A DNA stretch of 64,000 nt from Streptomyces tateyamensis (lineage in GTDB: Bacteria > Actinomycetota > Actinomycetes > Streptomycetales > Streptomycetaceae). Each line of letters opens with the position of its first letter. Positions within the stretch are counted from its first letter, which is position 1. Shown here in pieces: positions 1-13,237 of this stretch. The position numbers and the translations under genes were made by a program. The stretch is taken from the NCBI RefSeq assembly GCF_003205575.1, contig NZ_PYBW01000028.1, positions 1-64,000 of the forward strand, written 5' to 3'. Under the pieces are notes generated by a model that saw nothing but the letters and a program-made list of their open reading frames with translations, ran no database searches and was not told where the DNA came from.

Positions 1-1536
1 CACCGAGCGGACCGAGTCGAGGGTGAGCTCGCGCAGGTCGTGGCCGTACAGGCGGACCGAGCCGCCGGTCGGGTCGTAGAACCGCGGGATCAGCTGGGCG
101 ACCGTCGACTTGCCGGATCCGGAGGACCCGACCAGGGCGAGCGTCTCGCCGGGCTGGACGCGCAGACTCAGGCCGCGCAGCACGGGAGTGGCGGGCGCCG
201 GTGCGGGCGCGGGGCTGCCGGCCGCGGTTGCGGTGGTAGCCCCGGGTTCGGTGGTGGCAGCGGGTTCGGTGGTGGCAGCGGTGGCGGCCGGCTGGTAGTG
301 GAAGTCGACCTGGTCGAACTCCAGCGCGGGGGTGCCGGTGCGGGCCACGGCAGCCGGATCGAGCTCGGCAGGGTCGAGAACCTGCGCGTCGGCGGCGTCC
401 TCGACCAGCGGCCGCTCGTCGATCAGCTCGAAGACCCGCTCGACGCCGGCCCGCGCCTGCTGACCCACCGTCAACACCATGGTGAGCATCCGGACCGGGC
501 CGGTCATCTGCGCTACGTAGGTGGAGAAGGCGACGAAGGTGCCCAGGGTGACCGAGCCGTTGACAGCCAGCCAGCCGCCCAGTGCGAGCACCGCGACCTG
601 AGCGAGTGCGGGGACCGCCTGCAGGGCCGGGGTGAAGCGGCTGTTCAGTCGGATCGCGCGCAGCCGGGCACTGTAGAGGGAGTGCGAGACCCGCTCCAGC
701 TTGCCGAGCTCCTGCGCCTCCTGGCCGAAGCCCTTGACCACCCGGACGCCGCCGATCGCGCCGTCCACCACTCCGGCGACCGCGGCGGCCTCCTGCTGGG
801 CGGCCCAGGTGGCGGGGAAGAGCCGCTTGCGGCTGAGCGTGGCCAGCCACCACAGCACCGGGCCCATCACGAGGGCGATCAGCGTGAGCGGCACGGAGAG
901 GTAGAGCATCACCGCGATGGACATCGCGAAGAGGAGGAGGTTGCCGGTCATCATCGGCAGCATCGACATCAGGCCGTGCACCAGCTGGAGGTCGGACGTG
1001 GCCCGGCCGACCACCTGGCCGATGTCCAGCCGGTCGTGCCGGGTGCCGTCGAAGCGGCTCAGCGAGCGGAACAGGTCGGAGCGCAGGTCCAGCTGGACGT
1101 CCAGCGCGAGCTGGCCCGCGGTGTAGCGGCGGACCTGGGTGAAGACGAAGACCAGCAGCGCGGCGACGATCAGCACGGCGGCCCAGGGCGCGAGCGGCTT
1201 GGTGTGCGTGGTGATCACGTCGTCGATGATCAGCTTCGTGACCAGGGGCACCAGCGCGGTGACCGCCATGCCACCGAGCGAGGCACCGAAGGAAAGCAGG
1301 AAGTTGCGCTTGTAGCGCCAGCAGTAGCTGCCCAGGCGGCGCAGCCAGCCCTCGGGCTGCGCAGGCGCGGCGGGCGCACCCGGGGTGGCGGCAGGAGCGG
1401 CAGGAGCGGAGTCGGCCGCGCGCCCCGGCGAGGCGGGGGTGCGGCTGGTCGTGGCGGCGTGTCCCTCGGGGGCGGCCGGTCCCCCGGCCGTCTCCGCCGC
1501 GGGAATCTCCCTGGTGGAGCCGTGAGTCTCAGGCAT
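1..1536 (-). CDS. ABC transporter, fused permease and ATPase (partial)
   Basis: The reading frame starts at an ATG complementary to 1534-1536 and runs off the left edge, so about 512 residues are visible. After an Ala/Pro-rich N-terminal tail of about 65 residues comes a type-1 exporter membrane domain with several hydrophobic helices (for example a segment like [16 protein letters not shown]), followed by the start of a nucleotide-binding domain with a Walker A motif (GSSGSGKST, near bases 111-140). The signature and Walker B motifs lie outside the window. An Ala/Thr/Pro-rich linker (bases about 190-300) interrupts the start of the ATPase domain, which is unusual. The product should be a half-transporter that exports drugs, lipids or peptides from the cytoplasmic membrane; substrate unknown. 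No ribosome-binding site precedes the ATG. Confidence 0.9.
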   Translation of the reverse strand, partial: MPETHGSTREIPAAETAGGPAAPEGHAATTSRTPASPGRAADSAPAAPAATPGAPAAPAQPEGWLRRLGSYCWRYKRNFLLSFGASLGGMAVTALVPLVTKLIIDDVITTHTKPLAPWAAVLIVAALLVFVFTQVRRYTAGQLALDVQLDLRSDLFRSLSRFDGTRHDRLDIGQVVGRATSDLQLVHGLMSMLPMMTGNLLLFAMSIAVMLYLSVPLTLIALVMGPVLWWLATLSRKRLFPATWAAQQEAAAVAGVVDGAIGGVRVVKGFGQEAQELGKLERVSHSLYSARLRAIRLNSRFTPALQAVPALAQVAVLALGGWLAVNGSVTLGTFVAFSTYVAQMTGPVRMLTMVLTVGQQARAGVERVFELIDERPLVEDAADAQVLDPAELDPAAVARTGTPALEFDQVDFHYQPAATAATTEPAATTEPGATTATAAGSPAPAPAPATPVLRGLSLRVQPGETLALVGSSGSGKSTVAQLIPRFYDPTGGSVRLYGHDLRELTLDSVRSV

Positions 1537-1881
1537 ATTTAGGGATACTAACCATTTCTGGAGGCGGTCGTCCACGACTGACCGGCGAGCTGCACAGGGA
1601 CCTGGCACGAACCAACCGTCGCCGGTCGGATTTCCTTCCCCTCCAGACTCCCCCAAGCGAGGCAAGGGGCGCACCAGGCGGAGGGCGGAGGCGGATGGGG
1701 CGCTCGTCCTAGGCCCGCGCGCCGAGGAATCGGGGGCGGATGGCCGGTCGAGCCAGGGCGAGCAAGAGCGGGTGGACGGCGGGCAAAGGCAAGCGAGCGA
1801 GCGAGTGGCCGGCGGACGCGGACGTGGACGTGGACGGCGGAGCGGGGGGCACCCGCGGCAGTACGCGAGGGGCGCGGTGCG
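1537..1881. other. Intergenic region upstream of the ABC exporter
   Basis: No convincing gene; open frames here have poor coding character. On the minus strand a TAGTAT hexamer (about 1545-1550) lies 8 nt before the exporter ATG, which would suit a -10 element producing a leaderless mRNA. The flanking TTAG/CTAA arms (1540-1552) form a short dyad that could be an operator. Both readings are inferences. Confidence 0.4.
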
Positions 1882-2598
1882 TCAGGGCTGGGCGCGGTTC
1901 GGCACGGCGGGCCCCTCACCAGGAGCAGGGCTCTCGCCACCACGGGCGACAACCCCGACGTTCGAGGTCGAGGCCGCGGCGAAGGCCCCCTCGGCCAGCC
2001 GGTGCAGCAAGGCCGCCATCTCGGCCCGCGGCAACAGCCCGATCCGGTCGGTGGACCGCTCGCCGGCCGACCGGATGCCGATGCTGTGCGGGGTCGAGTT
2101 GAGCAGGCCGAACACCGCGTGCACCGCGGCGCGCGCCGCCGGCTCGGCAGCCGGTTCGGCCAGCCCTGGGAGGGCGGCCTGCACCGTGGTCACCCAGAGC
2201 TCGACGTACTCGCGCTGCAGCCGGCGCACCCGGCGGCGGTCCTCCTCCTTCAGGTGGAGCAGTTCGCGGTCGTGCAGGGTGATCAGGTCGGAGTCGTCGA
2301 GGGCGAAGTCCACATGGCCGCTGATCAGCGCGTTCAGCGCCGTCTCAGGGGTGTGCGCGGCACCGGCCCGGCGGCGGCCCTCGTCGAGCAGCCGCTCGCT
2401 GATCCCGACCAGCAGGTCGGCGAGCATCGCGTCCTTGCCGGAGAAGTGGCGATACAGCCCGGGTCCGCTGATCCCGACGGCCTTGCCGATCTCGTCCACC
2501 CCGACACCGAGGAAGCCCCGGGCGGCGAACAGTCGTGCGGCCTCGCGACGGATCTGGTCGCGGCGGGGGGTCGCGGGGACGACAGGACTGTTCGACAT
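1882..2598 (-). CDS. TetR-family transcriptional regulator
   Basis: The 238-residue product has an N-terminal TetR DNA-binding domain (about residues 10-60) with the typical pattern IRREAARLFAARGFLGVGVD, then GISGPGLYRHFSGKDAMLAD, followed by an all-helical ligand-binding and dimerisation domain. The ATG at 2598 was chosen because a GGGA lies just upstream; an ATG at 2607 and a GTG at 2616 in the same frame would add 3 or 6 residues. It is divergent from the leucine-catabolic operon and most likely represses it and itself, with an acyl-CoA or related intermediate as inducer. The same arrangement (TetR, carboxylase beta, carboxylase alpha, HMG-CoA lyase, acyl-CoA dehydrogenase) is known in Streptomyces coelicolor. 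The ligand is inferred, not seen. Confidence 0.9.
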   Translation of the reverse strand: MSNSPVVPATPRRDQIRREAARLFAARGFLGVGVDEIGKAVGISGPGLYRHFSGKDAMLADLLVGISERLLDEGRRRAGAAHTPETALNALISGHVDFALDDSDLITLHDRELLHLKEEDRRRVRRLQREYVELWVTTVQAALPGLAEPAAEPAARAAVHAVFGLLNSTPHSIGIRSAGERSTDRIGLLPRAEMAALLHRLAEGAFAAASTSNVGVVARGGESPAPGEGPAVPNRAQP

Positions 2599-2629
2599 GA
2601 ATCCCATCGTAGACACGAGGGTTATCCGT

Positions 2630-2664
2630 GGTTAACCTGGCCTCAGGTGTTAACGACCATTAAC
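2630..2664. promoter_or_regulatory. Candidate TetR operator region
   Basis: Between the divergent regulator and carboxylase genes lie a perfect palindrome GGTTAACC (2630-2637), a second GTTAAC (2649-2654) and an ATTAAC (2659-2664). Repeated TTAAC half-sites in such a short divergent promoter are a reasonable candidate for the regulator's binding site. This is inferred from position and symmetry only. Confidence 0.4.
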
Positions 2665-2725
2665 GTGCGGCGCAGGCCCACCGGCCCCACCGACCGCGGG
2701 TTACGGGAGCAAGGGAGCTCTTCGG

Positions 2726-4456
<1,731 letters not shown>

Positions 4457-4558
4457 CCCGTGCCCGGGCCTGACGGTCCGTGGTCCCGGCAACTCCGCAG
4501 CCGCACCGCTCCCTTCTCGTACCAGTCCCTTCGCCCCTCGCCCCGGAGAACGCCTCCC

Positions 4559-6882
<2,324 letters not shown>

Positions 6883-6883
<1 letters not shown>

Positions 6884-7920
6884 TGACCAGTCAGACCCCC
6901 GAAGCAGCCGACTCCACCCGTTCGGCGCAGTCCGCCGATCCCGGTGTGCTCGAACTGGGCCTGCCCGAGGTGGTCCACGACCCGGCGCTGCCGGCCCGGG
7001 TACGGATCCACGAGGTGGGCGCGCGGGACGGCCTGCAGAACGAGAACGCCCTGGTCCCCGTCGAGGTGAAGGCCGAGTTCATCGCCCGACTCGCCGCCGC
7101 CGGGCTGCGCACCGTCGAGGCGACCAGCTTCGTCCACCCCAAGTGGGTGCCGCAGCTGGCTGACGCCGAGGAACTGTTCCCGCGCGTGACGGGGCTGCGC
7201 GAGCAGTACCCGGGGCTGCGGCTGCCGGTCCTGGTTCCCAACGAGCGCGGCCTCGACCGGGCGCTGGCCCGCGGCGCGGACGAGGTGGCGGTGTTCGCCT
7301 CGGCCACCGAGACCTTCGCCCGCCGCAACCTCAACCGCACCGTGGCCGAGTCCCTGGAGATGTTCCGGCCGGTGGTGTCCGGGGCGCTCGCCGCCGGCGC
7401 CACGGTCCGCGGCTACCTCTCGATGTGCTTCGGCGACCCGTGGGAGGGCCCGGTCCCGCCGGCTCAGGTGGTCGAGGCCGGGCTGCGCCTGCTGGAGCTC
7501 GGCTGCGCGGAACTCAGCCTCGGCGACACCATCGGCGTAGCCACCGCCGGCCAGGTCAGCGCGCTGCTCGGCGCCTTCGACCGGGCGGGGGTGCCGGTGC
7601 AGCGGATCGCCGTGCACTTCCACGACACCTACGGGCAGGCGCTCGCCAACACGCTGACGGCGCTGCGGCACGGCGTGACGGTGGTCGACTCCTCGGCGGG
7701 CGGCCTGGGCGGCTGCCCGTTCGCGAAGAGCGCGACCGGCAACCTGGCCACCGAGGACCTGGTCTGGATGCTGCATGGCCTGGGCATCGAGACCGGGGTC
7801 GACCTGGCCGGGCTCGCCGCCACCAGCACCTGGATGGCCGGGCAGCTGGGCCGCCCGAGCCCGTCCCGCGCGGTACAGGCGCTGGCGGGCCCCAGCAGCC
7901 CGGGCACGACAGCCTCCTGA
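6883..7920 (+). CDS. hmgL: Hydroxymethylglutaryl-CoA lyase
   Basis: The enzyme cleaves 3-hydroxy-3-methylglutaryl-CoA to acetyl-CoA and acetoacetate, the last step of leucine breakdown. The 345-residue protein is a TIM-barrel lyase of the DRE family: an N-terminal metal-site motif HEVGARDGLQNE (about residue 45), a second motif VHFHDTYGQALANTL with metal-binding histidines, and the HMG-CoA lyase signature GLGGCPFAKSATGN, which carries the catalytic cysteine. The first 40 residues are a poorly conserved extension. The start shares one base with the stop of the alpha subunit gene, so translation is probably coupled. Confidence 0.94.
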
Positions 7921-8103
7921 CCGCCCGTCGCGGTGCACCGGCCGCTGCCGGGGCGCACCGCGACGCACCGCATCGGAACGGGCGGTTGCGCCGAGCGTTC
8001 CGCACGCTGCTTCTACGCGCCCTGATGCGCCCTCTCACCCCTGCGACCACCGTCGCACCCATTGCGCCCGACTCACCCCATCGGGCGAACCCTGGAGGAT
8101 CAG

Positions 8104-9294
8104 ATGCTCGACCACCGCCTGGATTCCGAGTACGAGGAACTTCGCCGCACGGTCGCCGAGTTCGCCAACGACGTGGTCGCGCCGACCATCGGCGACTTCT
8201 ACGAGAGCGGCGAGTTCCCGTACGAGATCGTCAAGGAGATGGGGCGGATGGGCCTGTTCGGCCTGCCGTTCCCGGAGGAGTACGGCGGGATGGGGGGCGA
8301 CTACTTCGCGCTCTGCCTGGCGCTGGAGGAGCTGGCCCGGGTCGACTCCTCGGTCGCGATCACCCTGGAGGCCGGCGTCTCGCTGGGCGCCATGCCGATC
8401 TACCGGTTCGGCACCGAGGAGCAGAAGCGCGAGTGGCTGCCGCGCCTGGCCGGTGGCGAGATGCTCGGCGCCTTCGGTCTGACCGAGCCGGAGGGCGGCT
8501 CGGACGCGGGCGCGACCCGGACCACGGCCCGGTTCGACGAGGCGACCCGGGAGTGGGTGATCAACGGGACGAAGTGCTTCATCACCAACTCCGGCACCGA
8601 CATCACCGGTCTGGTCACCGTCACCGCGCTCACCGAACCGCTCGCTCGTTCGAGTGAAGGGGGTCCCGAAGCCTCGCCCAAGCGCGAAATCTCCTCCATC
8701 ATCGTTCCCGTCGGCACCCCCGGGTTCACGGTGTCGAAGAAGTACAGCAAGGTCGGGTGGAACGCCTCCGACACCCGAGAGCTGTCCTTCACCGATTGCC
8801 GAGTCCCCGAAGCCAACCTCCTCGGCCAGCGCGGCCGGGGCTTCGCCCAGTTCCTGCGGATCCTCGACGAGGGCCGCATCGCCATCGCCGCCCTGGCGAC
8901 CGGGCTCGCCCAGGGTTGCGTCGACCAGTCGCTCAGCTACGCCGCGACCAGGCGGGCCTTCGGCCGGCCGATCGGGTCCAACCAAGCCATCCAGTTCAAG
9001 ATCGCCGACATGGAGATGCGCGCACACCTCGCGCGCCTCGCCTGGCGGGACGCGGCCTCCCGGCTGCTGCTCGCCGAGCCGTTCAAGAAGGAGGCCGCCA
9101 TCGCGAAGCTCTACTCCTCCGAGGCCGCGGTCGACAACGCCCGCGAGGCCACCCAGATCCACGGGGGCTACGGCTTCATGAACGAGTACCCGGTCGCCCG
9201 CTTCTGGCGCGACAGCAAGATCCTGGAGATCGGTGAGGGCACCTCCGAGGTCCAGCGGATGCTGATCGCCCGCGAGCTGGGCATGACCTCCTGA
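8104..9294 (+). CDS. acdH: Acyl-CoA dehydrogenase (isovaleryl/branched-chain type)
   Basis: This FAD enzyme of 396 residues oxidises an acyl-CoA to its 2-enoyl form. The middle FAD-binding segment (FGLTEPEGGSDAG, then INGTKCFITNSG) and the C-terminal helical domain (QIHGGYGFMNEYPVARFWRD, then EIGEGTSEVQR) are complete; the glutamate in GEGT is the position of the usual catalytic base. The ATG at 8104 follows a perfect GGAGG (8094-8098) with 5-nt spacing, so the longer frame from 8062 is not used. It is separated from the lyase gene by 183 nt but sits at the end of the same gene set. In related genomes the orthologue acts on branched-chain acyl-CoAs from valine, isoleucine and leucine. Confidence 0.93.
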   Translation: MLDHRLDSEYEELRRTVAEFANDVVAPTIGDFYESGEFPYEIVKEMGRMGLFGLPFPEEYGGMGGDYFALCLALEELARVDSSVAITLEAGVSLGAMPIYRFGTEEQKREWLPRLAGGEMLGAFGLTEPEGGSDAGATRTTARFDEATREWVINGTKCFITNSGTDITGLVTVTALTEPLARSSEGGPEASPKREISSIIVPVGTPGFTVSKKYSKVGWNASDTRELSFTDCRVPEANLLGQRGRGFAQFLRILDEGRIAIAALATGLAQGCVDQSLSYAATRRAFGRPIGSNQAIQFKIADMEMRAHLARLAWRDAASRLLLAEPFKKEAAIAKLYSSEAAVDNAREATQIHGGYGFMNEYPVARFWRDSKILEIGEGTSEVQRMLIARELGMTS

Positions 9295-9382
9295 CCTGAC
9301 GCCCAGTCCGAGAGACGTCCCATGAGGCACGCTGCCGGTCCGGCCGACCTGGCCCGGTCGGCCGGCAGCACCGCCCCAGCCA

Positions 9383-9808
9383 TCAGGCAGTCCGACTGTC
9401 CGAGTCGATCTGGTCGTACCTGACCAGGGCCAGTGAGCAGGCCGTCGGCTGCACTCCCATCACCCCGCTGTACGGGCCGCTGAGCTGCAGCACCATGCCC
9501 ACCGCGAAGGCCACCGAAGCCCCGACGAAGCACATGACCGCGAGATTCCGGCGGTTGGCCGTCAGGCCGAGCACCGGCGGAGTCGCCACCACCGGCACTG
9601 CACCGGCCACCAGCCCGCCGAGCGCCAGCTGCGGGACCACCGCCCTGATGTCAAAGGGGCGAGCGTTCCGCCGAGCACAGACATCCGTCAGGTTCCTCAA
9701 CATGTCCGCCTTGGCCGCCGTCTCCTCCGGAGTCGTCGGGTGCGCGGCACCAGCCGAGCTGCGTACCTGGTCGGTGGCAGCCCGGGCCCCTGAGCTGCCA
9801 CCGGCCAA
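9383..9808 (-). pseudogene. C-terminal remnant of a DUF4239 (bestrophin-like) membrane protein
   Basis: The 141-codon frame resembles only the C-terminal half of DUF4239 membrane proteins: a segment with TP..TAAKADMLRNLTDVCARRN, then two hydrophobic helices (about residues 57-82 and 88-108) and a terminal LSGPYSGVMGVQP motif. Intact members are near 250 residues and have two more N-terminal helices. An in-frame TGA lies one codon upstream of the only available start (a TTG with no ribosome-binding site), and no other frame upstream restores the missing half. It is most likely a decayed gene. A short functional protein is possible but not favoured. Confidence 0.5.
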
Positions 9809-10240
9809 GGGTCACTCGAAGGGGTGCCCGACTCCGATGACGGCAGCGCACCGGTAGTGCCGACGGCTACTCAGCAATGCTGCGGGTAAAGAACTTGGGG
9901 GTAGCCGAACAAGATGACGGGCGATTCAGGTGACCACGCTCAATTGTTCGTCCGTCGTAATTCTGGGCGACCCGGGACGCTCTCGATGGGCCCGAGACAA
10001 CCCGATCAGCGCACGGGCGGCAGGCAACCAATCGGCCGCCGGCCAGCCGTTGGCCGGGCCGGTCCTGCCCTCCGCGAAGGGCGAGCCCGCCCGGAACCGA
10101 GAGTAGGGCAGGAGGCAAGATCTGACGGGAGCGCAGCACCGATCGCCGGGAGCAACGCGCCATGACTCCTGGCGCAGGCACCACTCCTGGCTCAGGGCTA
10201 CTGACTCAGGGCGTACTGATCGAGGATCACTGACCCAGGA
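9809..10240. other. Intergenic region with no recognisable gene
   Basis: Short open frames here lack coding character. If the neighbouring DUF4239 gene was once complete, its N-terminal half should have lain here, but it is not recognisable. Repeated CTCAGGGC/CTGACTCAGGG-like words occur at 10190-10215. Confidence 0.35.
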
Positions 10241-11008
10241 TCAGGGGATCACGATCACCGGGCGGTTGGCCCGGCGAGCCAGTCGGCCGGAGATCGACCC
10301 GAAGAGGCGGCCGAGCAGCCCTTGGGTGGTGCCGACCACGATCGCGTCGGCGGCGTACTCCTTGCCGACCTCCTCGATCTCGTGGCAGATGTCACCGCCA
10401 CGCTCGACCAGGACCCACGGGACACCGTTCAGGAAGTCCGCGCAGGCTAGCTCCAGACCGAGCACCTCGGTGCGGTAGTCGGGAGCATCGACGAAGACAG
10501 GAGGCTCGCAACCCGCCCACACCGTCGTGGGCAACCGGTTGGCCACGTGCACGATCACCAGCCCGCACTGCGAGCGGCGAGCCATGCCGACCGCGTAGGC
10601 CAGCGCACGCTCGCTGGAGAGCGAGCCGTCGAAACCGACCACCACGCCGTGCTGGAAGGCCGGGTCACAGGAACGAGCGCGCTCGGTCTGCGACACGGGG
10701 ATCTCCCCGCCGAGCGCAGCCGGCTGCTTGGGGTGCCGGGACTTCACGTCGCCTCCGCCATCCTCGCCGGCCCCGGGACGGGTGCCGGCACCATCTGAAA
10801 CCTGGGCCGCCGCCGACTCCGTACGGCGCTGCCACGACATGAACCAACGGCGCCGCTTTGCCTCGGCGCCGACCGGAGACTCGGCCGGACCGGGCCGCGA
10901 CGACTGGAGTGATCGCGACTCATCGGGCAGCGAATCCGCCGAGGAGATATCCGCAGCGCCGGGAAACCGGAACGGGTCTGCGGATCGGGGAGACTCAAAA
11001 CCGGCCAT
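10241..11008 (-). CDS. Universal stress protein (UspA family)
   Basis: The last 145 residues form one UspA domain: it starts GVVVGFDGSLSSERALAYAV, has a middle VIVHVANRLP strand, and ends with ADAIVVGTTQGLLGRLFGSISGRLARRANRPVIVIP, where the Gly-rich turn corresponds to the ATP-binding loop of the ATP-binding subgroup. An N-terminal region of about 110 polar, disordered residues precedes it, which is uncommon. The ATG at 11008 was chosen because it begins this region with a GAAGAG upstream. The frame is open a further 74 codons upstream and includes a CPHCPSC cysteine cluster, so a longer 329-residue product cannot be excluded. It is probably a cytoplasmic stress or dormancy protein transcribed alone. 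Confidence 0.8.
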   Translation of the reverse strand: MAGFESPRSADPFRFPGAADISSADSLPDESRSLQSSRPGPAESPVGAEAKRRRWFMSWQRRTESAAAQVSDGAGTRPGAGEDGGGDVKSRHPKQPAALGGEIPVSQTERARSCDPAFQHGVVVGFDGSLSSERALAYAVGMARRSQCGLVIVHVANRLPTTVWAGCEPPVFVDAPDYRTEVLGLELACADFLNGVPWVLVERGGDICHEIEEVGKEYAADAIVVGTTQGLLGRLFGSISGRLARRANRPVIVIP

Positions 11009-11364
11009 GAATCGAGACTCTTCGAGTGAGATGGGCCGACAGGAAGGGCAGTGGGGACAGCGCTGCCCGGGCGGCAGGCCATTCATAGGCACGTGGTCGG
11101 TTAAGGCCGAGCTGCACCGTAAGTGACCTGTTCCTTTCAGGGTACGACGAGGGAACCCGCCAGCCCAGCCATTGCACCTGGGGGAGGCAACGATCCCGCT
11201 AATGGCGGCGGCGCGGGGTAATCGACGCACGCCCCATAGGGTGAGATGACGCCCCGCCGTGCGCGGGTTCCCTGGAGCTTGCCTGACGGAGTCTGTGGAC
11301 GCAACAGGTCAGCCACGTACGGCTGCTGCCGAGTTCAACTGAAGATGGGCCCCATGAGGATGGT
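11009..11364. other. Divergent promoter region between usp and the HAD gene
   Basis: No separate gene is supported. The minus-strand frame of the stress protein stays open through most of it and would encode a CPHCPSC cluster (about 11030-11055) if translated. A promoter for each flanking gene should lie here, but no clear -10/-35 pair can be assigned. Confidence 0.35.
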
Positions 11365-12483
11365 GTGACAACTGCGATCGGTGAGCTCCGCAGACCGGGC
11401 TACTTCGACCGGCTCCCCCCTCGCATGGGCTCCGATCTGCGGTTTCTCTTCCGGCGCAGCCAACCCGCTGGCAGCATGCGGCGCATGCCGCTGCTGCTGC
11501 TCGACCTCGACAACACACTGCTGCCCCGCGATTCCGCATTCCGGGCCTGGGCCAAGGACTTCCTGGCAGACCACGGGCTCCCGGCGGCCGAGCTCGGCTG
11601 GCTCACCACGATCGACGGCGGCGGCTACATCCCGCGCGAGACCGTACTGAGTGCGGCCAAGCGCAGGTACGGGCTGAATCTGCCCTTGGAGGCCCTGGCC
11701 GCCCACTACCGGCGGGGGATCAATTCTCATATTCACTGCCCGACTTCTCACCTGGCAGCGCTGCGGACCGCCCGGGCCGCCGGCTGGACTCTCGCCGTGG
11801 TGAGCAACGGGGCGACCGTCCCCCAGCGCGAGAAGATGCGCCGGACCGGGGTCGACGCACTGGTGGACGCCTGGGTGGTGTCCGAAGAGGCCGGCTGCGC
11901 CAAACCGGATCCGTTGATCTTCGAGATCGCCGCCCAACGCTGCGGGCTAGCCCCGGACAGCGCCTGGCGGACCGAGACCTGGATGGTGGGAGACCACGGG
12001 CCCGCCGACATCGCCGGCGCCCGGCTGGTGGGAATCCGCAGCGTCTGGCTCGGACCACGGGCGCCCGTGGTCCGAGCCCGGATGCCGGCCCACCCTGACC
12101 ACCTCCGACCTCCCGGGGGCAATCGAGTTGATCCTGGCCGCCGGGGCGGCGGGCCTCGGGTACGCGGAGGGCATTCCGGCGCCGGTTTCAGTCGAACGCA
12201 CCGCGCGTACCGCAGCTCCCGTCACTCCCGTCACCACCGCTGCCGCCACCCCTGCCCCCACTGTCACTGCTACCGCCGTTACCGCCATCGCTGTCACTGC
12301 CACGGGCGCCGCCGAATCCGGAACCGGTGTGCGTTCAGCCTCGGACTGCATTCCAGCCGTGGAGAGGTGGGCGGATACCGGACGGGCTGCTCCCCGGGAG
12401 CCGGTCACGATCCCGGAAAAGAGATAACACTGATGAAATTACGACCTGAGGGGTCACGAGCCTTCGAGCGGGCTGCCGAATAG
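11365..12483 (+). CDS. HAD-superfamily phosphatase, apparent frameshift
   Basis: The protein has the HAD fold: catalytic motif I LLLDLDNTLL (about residue 43), motif II VVSNGAT, the conserved lysine in CAKPDP, and motif IV VGDHGPADIAGA. Family members start near MPLLLLDLDNT, so ATG 11476 or 11485 may be the true start; GTG 11365 has a GAGGA upstream. After IRSVWLG the frame turns into Arg/His/Cys-rich sequence that looks non-coding, while the +2 frame continues with the expected family ending GRPWSEPGCRPTLTTSDL and PGAIELILAAG. One extra C at 12055-12056 explains this. The corrected frame would end at 12427 after an Ala/Thr/Val-rich tail. It is either a sequencing error or a recent frameshift mutation. 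Substrate unknown. Confidence 0.72.
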   Translation: MTTAIGELRRPGYFDRLPPRMGSDLRFLFRRSQPAGSMRRMPLLLLDLDNTLLPRDSAFRAWAKDFLADHGLPAAELGWLTTIDGGGYIPRETVLSAAKRRYGLNLPLEALAAHYRRGINSHIHCPTSHLAALRTARAAGWTLAVVSNGATVPQREKMRRTGVDALVDAWVVSEEAGCAKPDPLIFEIAAQRCGLAPDSAWRTETWMVGDHGPADIAGARLVGIRSVWLGPRAPVVRARMPAHPDHLRPPGGNRVDPGRRGGGPRVRGGHSGAGFSRTHRAYRSSRHSRHHRCRHPCPHCHCYRRYRHRCHCHGRRRIRNRCAFSLGLHSSRGEVGGYRTGCSPGAGHDPGKEITLMKLRPEGSRAFERAAE

Positions 12484-13237
12484 ATCATCCGATCGTCCAC
12501 GTAGCTGTTTTCGGGCTCTTCCCGCCCGGGCTTCACTGACGGCCAGCAGCGGCAAGCGGCGCACCGATTCGCGCACGCTCACAGCTTGGCCAGTTCGAGC
12601 CGGCGATACCACGAGCTGTGATCCCCCGGTCACAGTCGCGCCCCCGTCATGGGCCACCACCACGACCACCGCATCGGACCCAGCAACCCCAGCGGTCCCA
12701 GCGGACCCAGCCCCCCGCCACCAACCCGCGAGCCGGGGCCCGGGACCCGGGCCCGGACAATCCTCGGCCGACTTCCCGCTCGACTGCCGACCGCTCACCT
12801 GACTCACCGCCAGCCGTCTGCCTGACCTACCATCAGCAACTGACCCGATCCGCCGTCAGCTCCAAGGGCGACAGCCAGCGCCTTTGGAGCGCTCATGGGG
12901 CGCGCACACTCATCACGCGCCCCTGCTCCGCAACACCGATTTTCAGTCAGTTTTGTGAAGCCCGCCCGAGGTTGGCCATCGGGGCAGGCCAGGGCGCCCG
13001 CGCTGGACAGCGGCACTGCGCCACCATCGGTGCGCCGTACCGCAACCAGTCGCCGGCCTACCCGCCCCCTTCCCAGGGGGGTCGACGGGTGCCACGCTTC
13101 GTGATCGAATGCATCACGCCAAATTGCCATGTCGACATAGCGTCGGATGGTGAACTTGTCACAACGGCAACGGTCCACCCAGTAGATTCGATCTTGTTGA
13201 GCAGTGCCGCACCACCACACCACACCACCGAGGGGGC
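12484..13237 (+). promoter_or_regulatory. Long upstream region of adpA
   Basis: About 750 nt without a supported gene precede adpA, matching the long, heavily regulated promoter regions known for adpA in Streptomyces. The part next to the gene (13100-13200) is clearly less GC-rich than its surroundings. It holds an inverted repeat CGTGAT/ATCACG (13100-13118) and the 10-bp palindrome ATGTCGACAT (13129-13138). These are candidate operators, for example for autoregulation or a gamma-butyrolactone receptor, but no exact known consensus was recognised. Confidence 0.45.

Noticed and set aside
40..1542. A 500-codon plus-strand frame opposite the ABC transporter
   Set aside because: The complementary strand encodes a recognisable exporter with Walker A motif; the plus frame is Gly/Arg/Gln-rich shadow sequence.
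1548..1952. A minus-strand 134-codon gene before the ABC exporter
   Set aside because: It overlaps the end of the TetR gene in another frame and is Pro/Arg/Ala-rich without a ribosome-binding site.
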